Position numbers and translations under genes: made by a program. Positions 10,368 through 14,644 of a stretch of 14,644 nt of DNA are shown here, one piece after another. The stretch is taken from NCBI GenBank assembly GCA_036495525.1, contig DASXMR010000017.1:1-14644 (forward strand), given 5' to 3'. The stretch's first letter is position 1. Each line of letters begins with the position of its first letter. Below the pieces are notes generated by a model. The model searched no databases, was not told the DNA's origin, and was given only the letters and a program-made list of their open reading frames with translations. This DNA is from DASXMR01 sp036495525. Its GTDB lineage: Bacteria; Actinomycetota; Actinomycetes; Streptosporangiales; Streptosporangiaceae.

Positions 10368-12884
10368 TTAGGGGTGGCCGGTCAGCTCCCGGATCCGGTC
10401 TGCCTCGGGCGCGCCCAGCCCGGCGTAAAGGGTCAGGGCTTCCCGCCAGTGGCGGTCAGCCTCGGCCGCCGCGCCGTCGGCCTGGTAGGTGTCGGCCAGT
10501 CCCTCGTGCGCGCGGGCCTGCTCGTAGTGGTCCTCGGCCCGGTCGGCCACCGTGAGTGCGGCGGCGTGCTGGGCCCGGGCGGCGGCGGGGCGGCCGGTGG
10601 CGAGCAGTACCTCGCCGAGGCCGTTGAGCGCGAAGGCCCGGGTGGACAGGTCGCCGGTCTGCGCGCACAGGTCCAGCGACTGGCCGAGCAGGTCGCTGGC
10701 CTGCTGGTCGTCACCCTGGCGCAGCCGGATCAGGCCGAGGGTGGCCAGGGACTCCGATTCGCTGACCTGGTCGCCGATCTCACGGAACAGCGCGAGCGCC
10801 TGTTCGCTCCGCTCGGTGGCCTGCTCGTAGCGTCCCTGGCGGCGGTACATGTCCCCCAGATTGCCCAGCGTGAGGGCCTGGCAGCCGCGGTCGCCGGCCT
10901 GACGGCTCAGGGCCAGCGCCTGTTGCAGGTCGCTCGCGGCCTGCGCATATTCGCCCTGCAGCATGCGGAAGGAGCCCAGGGCGCCGAGGGTACGGGCCTC
11001 GCCGACTTGGTTGCCCAGGTCCCGCCAGATACCCAGCGCCCGGGTGAGGTGATCGATGGCCCGCTCGCGCCGGCCCAGCGTGAAGTCCACCGAGCCCAGG
11101 TTGGAAAGCGTGCGGGCCTGGCCGGCCTGGTCCCGGGCCTGGCGGTACAACTCCAGCGCCTGCTCTAGATGGCCGGCCGCCTGCTGGTAGCGGCTCTGCC
11201 GCAGGTCCAGGCCGCCCAGGCTATTCAGCGCGGCCGCCTCGGCCGCCGGGTCGCCGAGGTCGCGGGCCGCGCGCTGGGCGCTGCGGTGGATGGTGCCCGC
11301 CTCGGGCGCGTAGGCGCTGATTTCCAGGTAGCGGAACAGCGCGGCGGACAGCCCGATGGCGTGGCCGGGCCACCCACGTGCGGCCGCGTGCGCCGTGACT
11401 GCCGCCAGGTCGCCGCGTTCGGCGTTCATCCAGGCCAGCGCGTCCTGCTCGGTGGCGAACTCCGGTCCGCCGGAGACTGGCGCGGGCAGCGCGGGCCGGT
11501 AGTCGGCGGGGAACGCGGCCGCGGCCGCGGCGGCGGCCGTGTGCAGGTAGTAGTCGAGCAAACCGGTCAGCGCCGCGTGCTGACCGGCCGCATCCGCACC
11601 GCTGGCTGCCAGTTCGCGCGCGTAGCCCCGCAGCAGGTCATGCATGCCGTACCGGCCAGGCCCAGCGGCCTGGATCATGCCGGCCCGGGCCAGCACATCC
11701 AGTAACCTGGCCGCCTCCCGGGCCGGCCAGCCGGTGAGCGCGGCGACCGCGTACCGTTCCAGGCCGGGCCCCGGGTGCAGGCCGACCAGCCGGAACACCC
11801 GGGCGGCCTCGGGGCCGAGCTGCCGGTAAGACCAGGAGAACACGGCCCGCACATCGGCCGCCGGATCGTCGCCATCGGCGAACGCGTCCAGGCCCGGGTA
11901 CGCGGTCAGGTCAGCGGCGATCTCAGCCAGCGTCAGATCCGGCCGCATCGCGGCCCGGGCCGCGACGATGCACAGCGCCAGCGGCAAGCGCGCACAGGAC
12001 GCGATAATCCGCGCCGCCGCGCCGGCGTCGCCGGCCAGCCTGCCGGGGCCGAGCCGCTGCTCCAGCAGCTGGCGCGCTTCGGCGGTACTGAGCACATCCA
12101 GGACTAGCGGGCGGGCAGCTTCGATCGCGGCCAGGCTGGTGAGCTGGTTGCGGCTAGTCACGATCACCCGGCAGGCGGGAGAGCCGGGCAGCAGCGGCCG
12201 CACCTGCGCGACGTCGCGCGCGTTGTCGAACACGACCAGCATCCGCTTCCCGGCCAGCATGCTGCGGTACAGGCCCAGCTGCCCTTCAGTCGTCTGCGGG
12301 ATCCGGTCGGCCGGGATCTGCAGCGCGTCGAGGAGGACGCGGACGGCTTGCCCGGCCGTCACCACTGTCCCCGACGGGTCGAACCCGCGCAGGTTCACGA
12401 ACAGCTGGCCGTCGGGGAAGTCCGCGGCGGCCTGGTGCGCCCAGTGCACTGCCAGCGCGGTCTTGCCCACTCCGGCCGTGCCGCCGATCGCCGTGATCAC
12501 CGCGGCCCCGCCCGGCTGACCCAGCACCTGCGACAAGGCGGCAAGCTCAGCCTCCCGGCCGACAAAGCCAGGCACCGGGGCGGGCAGCAGACGCGGCGCC
12601 GGCTCCGTCCACCGGTCAGCGACAGCGCCTGCCTGGCCGCTCGCCACCGTCCCGGCGACCCCGGCGCCCAGGGCTGGGAACGGCACTCCCAGGGCGGCGG
12701 CCAGGCAACGGACCGACCGGGCATAGGGCCTGCGGGTACGCCCGCGCTCCAGATCACCGATCGTCCGCAGGCTCACCCCGGATCGCTCCGCGAGTTCCTC
12801 CTGGGTCATCCCGGCCGCCGCCCGCGCCTGCCGCAGCCAGCCGCCCAGCCTGGCCCCGTCCCCGCTGACCCGCCCCGTGCTCAC
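10368..12884 (-). CDS. XRE-HTH / NB-ARC / TPR (STAND-type) regulator
   Basis: This is an 838-residue signal-transduction ATPase. An N-terminal XRE helix-turn-helix spans about 10-75 (LRQARAAAGMTQEELAERSG, then VSLRTIGDLERGRTRRP). The NB-ARC nucleotide switch begins with FVGREAEL near 107, has Walker A GGTAGVGKTA at 134-143, Walker B MLVVFDNARD at about 215-224, and the sensor-like CRVIVTSRN near 238. A winged-helix segment, an alanine-rich run, and then about seven roughly 40-residue TPR units fill about 530-825, with consensus like ALxNLGxxxxxxGRYEQA. Proteins of this plan sense a ligand or partner through the TPRs and act on DNA through the HTH; many actinomycete relatives control secondary metabolism, and some STAND proteins act in phage defence. 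The start is placed at the GTG at 12884, which has GAGGAG 7 nt upstream; an in-frame GTG at 12899 would add five residues. It is divergent from the secreted-protein gene and convergent with the ABC operon. Confidence 0.92.
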   Translation of the reverse strand: MSTGRVSGDGARLGGWLRQARAAAGMTQEELAERSGVSLRTIGDLERGRTRRPYARSVRCLAAALGVPFPALGAGVAGTVASGQAGAVADRWTEPAPRLLPAPVPGFVGREAELAALSQVLGQPGGAAVITAIGGTAGVGKTALAVHWAHQAAADFPDGQLFVNLRGFDPSGTVVTAGQAVRVLLDALQIPADRIPQTTEGQLGLYRSMLAGKRMLVVFDNARDVAQVRPLLPGSPACRVIVTSRNQLTSLAAIEAARPLVLDVLSTAEARQLLEQRLGPGRLAGDAGAAARIIASCARLPLALCIVAARAAMRPDLTLAEIAADLTAYPGLDAFADGDDPAADVRAVFSWSYRQLGPEAARVFRLVGLHPGPGLERYAVAALTGWPAREAARLLDVLARAGMIQAAGPGRYGMHDLLRGYARELAASGADAAGQHAALTGLLDYYLHTAAAAAAAAFPADYRPALPAPVSGGPEFATEQDALAWMNAERGDLAAVTAHAAARGWPGHAIGLSAALFRYLEISAYAPEAGTIHRSAQRAARDLGDPAAEAAALNSLGGLDLRQSRYQQAAGHLEQALELYRQARDQAGQARTLSNLGSVDFTLGRRERAIDHLTRALGIWRDLGNQVGEARTLGALGSFRMLQGEYAQAASDLQQALALSRQAGDRGCQALTLGNLGDMYRRQGRYEQATERSEQALALFREIGDQVSESESLATLGLIRLRQGDDQQASDLLGQSLDLCAQTGDLSTRAFALNGLGEVLLATGRPAAARAQHAAALTVADRAEDHYEQARAHEGLADTYQADGAAAEADRHWREALTLYAGLGAPEADRIRELTGHP

Positions 12885-12891
12885 GGCCTGT

Positions 12892-12897
12892 CTCCTC
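12892..12897 (-). promoter_or_regulatory. Ribosome binding site deciding the regulator start
   Basis: On the minus strand this reads GAGGAG, seven bases before the GTG at 12884. The alternative GTG at 12899 overlaps this site and has no Shine-Dalgarno match at normal spacing, so the downstream GTG is preferred. Confidence 0.6.
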
Positions 12898-12943
12898 ACC
12901 GATCGCGGGGCCGCCCCGGCAGCCCTCCTTTCACACTCTGCCA

Positions 12944-12964
12944 GAACTCCGCCGGAACTCCGCC
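12944..12964. repeat. 10-bp direct repeat, possible operator
   Basis: The sequence gaactccgcc occurs at 12944-12953 and again at 12955-12964, an 11-bp period and so about one helical turn. It sits in the intergenic region between the divergent HTH regulator and the Tat-secreted protein gene. Two repeats on the same DNA face are a plausible binding site for a regulator such as the adjacent XRE protein, but no known operator is recognised. Confidence 0.5.
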
Positions 12965-12971
12965 CGAAGAT

Positions 12972-12995
12972 CGCCTGGTGCCATCACCCCAGGCG
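12972..12995. repeat. Inverted repeat, possible operator or RNA hairpin
   Basis: CGCCTGG at 12972-12978 and its exact reverse complement CCAGGCG at 12989-12995 flank a 10-base spacer. The element starts 7 bp after the direct repeat and ends 50 bp before the GTG at 13046. There is no following T-run, so it is not a typical terminator. An operator or a structured leader of the secreted-protein mRNA are both possible. Confidence 0.5.
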
Positions 12996-13030
12996 GATCA
13001 TCCTGATCTTGATACGAGATCGGATACCGG

Positions 13031-13037
13031 GAAGGAG
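13031..13037 (+). promoter_or_regulatory. Strong ribosome binding site of the secreted-protein gene
   Basis: GAAGGAG at 13031-13037 lies 8 nt before the GTG at 13046 and fixes that codon as the start. Confidence 0.75.
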
Positions 13038-13045
13038 TCGTTAAC

Positions 13046-13699
13046 GTGACACATACATTGCCGCGTGAGAGTGGCGGGGTGGACAGGCGATCCGTGCTTA
13101 AAGGCGGGCTGCTCATCGGGTTAGGCGCGTCCGTTATCGGTGCTGCGTCGCCGGGTCTGTCCGGAGTCGCGGACGCTGCCGTCGCCCCTAACCCCCAGCC
13201 GAACTGGTGGTGGTGTTCCGATTGCGACGGGCTGTTCTTCTCCAACGCCAACGGCGCGCCCAACGGGGTCTGCCAGTCTGAGTTTGCTCCAAACGGCAAG
13301 CACAACAGCAGCGGCAGCTCAAACTACTCAGTCCTCAACGGCGAATCAAGCTCGTCGAACCGGCAGGCCGGCTGGCGCTGGTGCAAACTCTGCCAGTTGC
13401 TGTTCTGGGGCAACGGTGCAGCCAATAGCGCCTGCCCGGCAAATTCAGGCACGGTCATCGGCGGCCAGATCCAGGTCGGCCCGCACATCATCGGCAGCAG
13501 CACCGTTTACGACTTGGTGTTCGGCGTCACAGCCCCCGGCGACCAGCTCAACTGGAGGTGGTGCAACTTGTGCCAGGGCATATTCTGGGGACCCCGTCAG
13601 TCCAATAGCGCATGCACCGGCACGGAGCGCCACGACCAGTTCGGGAACCACTCGATCGGCAGCAGCACCAATTACGACATGATTTTCACATTCGGGTAA
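13046..13699 (+). CDS. Tat-exported protein with three Trp/Cys-rich CxxC-C-H repeats
   Basis: This 217-residue protein has a Tat-type signal: DRRSVLKGG at 13-21, a hydrophobic stretch at about 20-42, and an Ala-x-Ala-like cleavage region near 42-47 (ADAAVA). The mature part consists almost entirely of three related units starting at Trp54, Trp110 and Trp170. Each begins W-x-W-C-x-x-C (C57/C60, C113/C116, C173/C176), continues with an aromatic strand (GLFF, LLFW, GIFW), has a third cysteine (C76, C130, C190), then a histidine (H86, H147, H196 or H202), and closes with G-S-S-x-Y (90-94, 150-155, 205-210). The conserved C-C-C-H set suggests one metal site, possibly zinc, per unit; disulfides are the alternative. 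I recall similar WCxxCQGLFF repeats in secreted proteins of actinomycetes and Ktedonobacteria but know no established function. The gene has lower GC than its neighbours and a TTA codon at Leu26. It is divergent from the STAND regulator, which may control it. Confidence 0.85.
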   Translation: MTHTLPRESGGVDRRSVLKGGLLIGLGASVIGAASPGLSGVADAAVAPNPQPNWWWCSDCDGLFFSNANGAPNGVCQSEFAPNGKHNSSGSSNYSVLNGESSSSNRQAGWRWCKLCQLLFWGNGAANSACPANSGTVIGGQIQVGPHIIGSSTVYDLVFGVTAPGDQLNWRWCNLCQGIFWGPRQSNSACTGTERHDQFGNHSIGSSTNYDMIFTFG

Positions 13700-13746
13700 G
13701 AACGGAATACGGCGAAACGGGTCGCACGACCTTCTGGAAGCCCCCG

Positions 13747-14145
13747 TCAGCTGTCTGGGACAAGCTCGGCTACGTCGTGGTGCAGCTTGGCCATTGCCTG
13801 GTCGAATGTGGCGAGCCGGGACCCGCGGGCCCGCGCGAGCTGCGCTAGGTAGGCGTCGGTTACCTGGCGGTGGCCGACGATTCCCCGGGTCGGTACTTCG
13901 GTGTACGGGATATCGTCGGCCCAGAACTCGTGCCGCGGATCGGCGGTGGTGCCGTCGAGGACCGCGCATGCCGCAACGGCCGGCTGGCCTTCCCGGATGA
14001 GCAGCCGCATCAGGCTGCCTTGAGTGACCGGGCAGGTCGCGAAGGTCCCGCTCATGCCGACGAACCAGTTCTCCGCGGCCTCATGGTGCACATGATCATC
14101 GACCAGCAGGGCGATCAGCACGTTCGCGTCTAGAAGGACAGTCAC
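13747..14145 (-). CDS. vapC: VapC-type PIN-domain ribonuclease toxin
   Basis: This is a 132-residue PIN-domain protein, normal size for a VapC toxin that cleaves RNA in the cytoplasm and is neutralised by its VapB partner. Visible motifs are LLDANVLIALL with Asp6, FATCPVTQGSLMRLL at 35-49, WADDIPYTEV near 75-84, GHRQVTDAYLAQLA with Asp97, and RLATFDQAM with Asp115. Three of the four usual PIN acidic residues are present; the second, normally Glu in a TExG-like motif, appears here as Gln42. The GTG start at 14145 overlaps the antitoxin stop (GTGA at 14142-14145), the usual TA coupling. A longer open frame up to 14388 merely reads through the antitoxin gene in the wrong frame. It is convergent with the secreted-protein gene, with a 47-bp gap that holds no convincing terminator. 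Confidence 0.9.
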   Translation of the reverse strand: MTVLLDANVLIALLVDDHVHHEAAENWFVGMSGTFATCPVTQGSLMRLLIREGQPAVAACAVLDGTTADPRHEFWADDIPYTEVPTRGIVGHRQVTDAYLAQLARARGSRLATFDQAMAKLHHDVAELVPDS

Positions 14146-14363
14146 TGATCGTCGTCTTCCAGCCGCCGTACGTCCTCGGTGGTGATAATCCTGCCGAGAT
14201 GCGCGACCGGGAGACCAGTGCGAGGGCTTCTGGCTGTTTCGCCCGAGCTGCCCGTGAAGAGCCCGCGGCGGACCAGCCCGGCGACGGCCTGGCTCAGCGA
14301 CTGGTGGGTGTCCCTGGCGATGCCTGCGATGTCTGCGCGGCCGGTCCTGACGGGTCGGCTCAG
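14142..14363 (-). CDS. vapB: VapB-type antitoxin, non-canonical CTG start or 5'-truncated
   Basis: In the frame ending at the TGA that overlaps the vapC start, the sequence reads ADIAGIARDTHQSLSQAVA, then GLVRRGLFTG, and ends TGLPVAHLGRIITTEDVRR followed by LEDDDQ. The helix pair resembles ribbon-helix-helix VapB proteins, and the GLPV...ITTEDVRRLEDD tail resembles the toxin-wrapping C-terminus of the same family. The frame is open back to a TGA near 14430 but contains no ATG, GTG or TTG. The only likely start is a CTG at 14363, whose bases overlap the prcA stop as CTGA, giving 73 residues. The expected N-terminal DNA-binding strand (family pattern roughly MRTTLDIDDDV) is not evident, so the gene may have lost its 5' end and its own promoter. 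The protein contains no lysine. It is too short and irregular for standard gene calling and may have been missed elsewhere. Confidence 0.72.
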   Translation of the reverse strand: MSRPVRTGRADIAGIARDTHQSLSQAVAGLVRRGLFTGSSGETARSPRTGLPVAHLGRIITTEDVRRLEDDDQ

Positions 14364-14644
14364 CTCTCCGCGTCCGGGTCGGCTGCACCGGAGTCGGCGG
14401 CCGGGGAGTCGGCGGTCGCGCCCTCGGCGGGCTCAGCCTCGGCAGCCTCAGCCGTGGTCGCCGGCCGGGCCTCGGCGAGCAGGGCCTCGATCCGCGCGGC
14501 GGTCAGCCGGCGGAACCTGCGGTGCTCGCCGGCCCGGTCCAGCAGCGCCACCTCAAGCTGGGTGGCCGAGATATCGCCGACGCTGTCACCCTGGTCGCCC
14601 AGCGCGGCCAGCGCCACGTCCAGCGCGGCCGCCAGCGTCAGGTC
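14360..14644 (-). CDS. prcA: Proteasome alpha subunit PrcA (partial, C-terminal end)
   Basis: The last 94 residues of a protein running in from the right edge. The segment LEVALLDRAGEHRRFRRLTA at about 31-50 of the visible part, preceded by a short helix (LAAALDVALAALGDQG) and followed by ARIEALLAEA, matches the end of the actinobacterial 20S proteasome alpha subunit. An acidic Ala/Glu/Asp-rich tail of about 35 residues then runs to the stop, as is usual for PrcA. PrcA forms the outer rings of the 20S core that gate entry to the PrcB proteolytic chamber. The start codon is off the window; an internal GTG at 14617 is not a real start because homology continues upstream of it. Its TGA (14360-14362) overlaps the putative CTG start of the antitoxin. 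prcB, pup and dop would be expected further right. Confidence 0.88.
   Translation of the reverse strand, partial: DLTLAAALDVALAALGDQGDSVGDISATQLEVALLDRAGEHRRFRRLTAARIEALLAEARPATTAEAAEAEPAEGATADSPAADSGAADPDAES

Noticed and set aside
10368..11330. The repeated pattern in this stretch as a possible DNA repeat array.
   Set aside because: The roughly 120-bp periodicity is explained by the 40-residue TPR units of the regulator.
11511..11540. GC-only stretch with gcggcc-like hexamers.
   Set aside because: It encodes an alanine run inside the regulator and is simple-sequence coding DNA, not a separate element.
13005..13021. GATCT / AGATC inverted repeat and a TTGATA that resembles a -35 box upstream of 13046.
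   Set aside because: The arms are only 5 bp, and no matching -10 hexamer is found at suitable spacing, so a promoter call is not supported.
13700..13746. Possible terminator hairpin GGTCG-CA-CGACC between the convergent secreted-protein and vapC genes.
   Set aside because: The loop would be only two bases, leaving a 4-bp stem, and there is no T-run in either direction.
14146..14388. An N-terminal extension of the PIN-domain protein up to 14388.
   Set aside because: It is the antitoxin and prcA tail read in the wrong frame, and its Arg/Pro/His-rich composition fits no domain. The GTG at 14145 starts right at the PIN motif.

Overview
The window looks like chromosomal DNA of a high-GC actinomycete. 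Coding regions are strongly GC-biased at third codon positions, several genes start with GTG, and both edges hold genes of the Pup-proteasome system, which is essentially an actinobacterial hallmark. The genus cannot be named from the sequence.

Layout, left to right. (1) 1-971, minus: 5' part of pafA, the Pup ligase, cut by the window edge. (2) 999-2462, minus: an NAD(P)+-dependent succinate-semialdehyde dehydrogenase (gabD type), 27 bp upstream of pafA and probably co-transcribed with it. (3) 2463-2638: divergent intergenic region with a 19-bp tandem duplication. (4) 2639-10345, plus: four translationally coupled genes (ATGA, ATGA and GTGA overlaps) for an ABC system: two large FtsX-type permeases with big extracytoplasmic domains, then two MacB/LolD-type ATPases. 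The first ATPase carries a C-terminal AbrB-like domain. (5) 10368-12884, minus: an XRE-HTH/NB-ARC/TPR (STAND) regulator, convergent with the ABC operon. (6) 12885-13045: divergent intergenic region with a direct repeat and an inverted repeat. (7) 13046-13699, plus: a Tat-exported small protein built of three Trp/Cys-rich repeats, lower in GC than its neighbours and containing a TTA codon. (8) 13747-14363, minus: a VapBC-type toxin-antitoxin pair. (9) 14360-14644, minus: the 3' end of prcA, the proteasome alpha subunit, cut by the right edge.

The whole window is therefore the interval between prcA and pafA, two genes that belong to one degradation pathway and point the same way, separated here by about 13.4 kb of unrelated genes. 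The M. tuberculosis prcA-pafA interval, from memory, also holds accessory genes including a VapBC pair, so this may be a recurrent insertion site. The vapB antitoxin has no ATG, GTG or TTG start in frame and begins, at best, at a CTG overlapping the prcA stop. It may be truncated at its 5' end and dependent on prcA transcription.

The most unusual items are the antitoxin fused by overlap to prcA, the secreted protein with three CxxC-C-H repeats next to a STAND regulator, and the ABC ATPase with an AbrB-like tail. No rRNA, tRNA, CRISPR array, transposase or integrase was seen. No gap between genes exceeds 300 bases.
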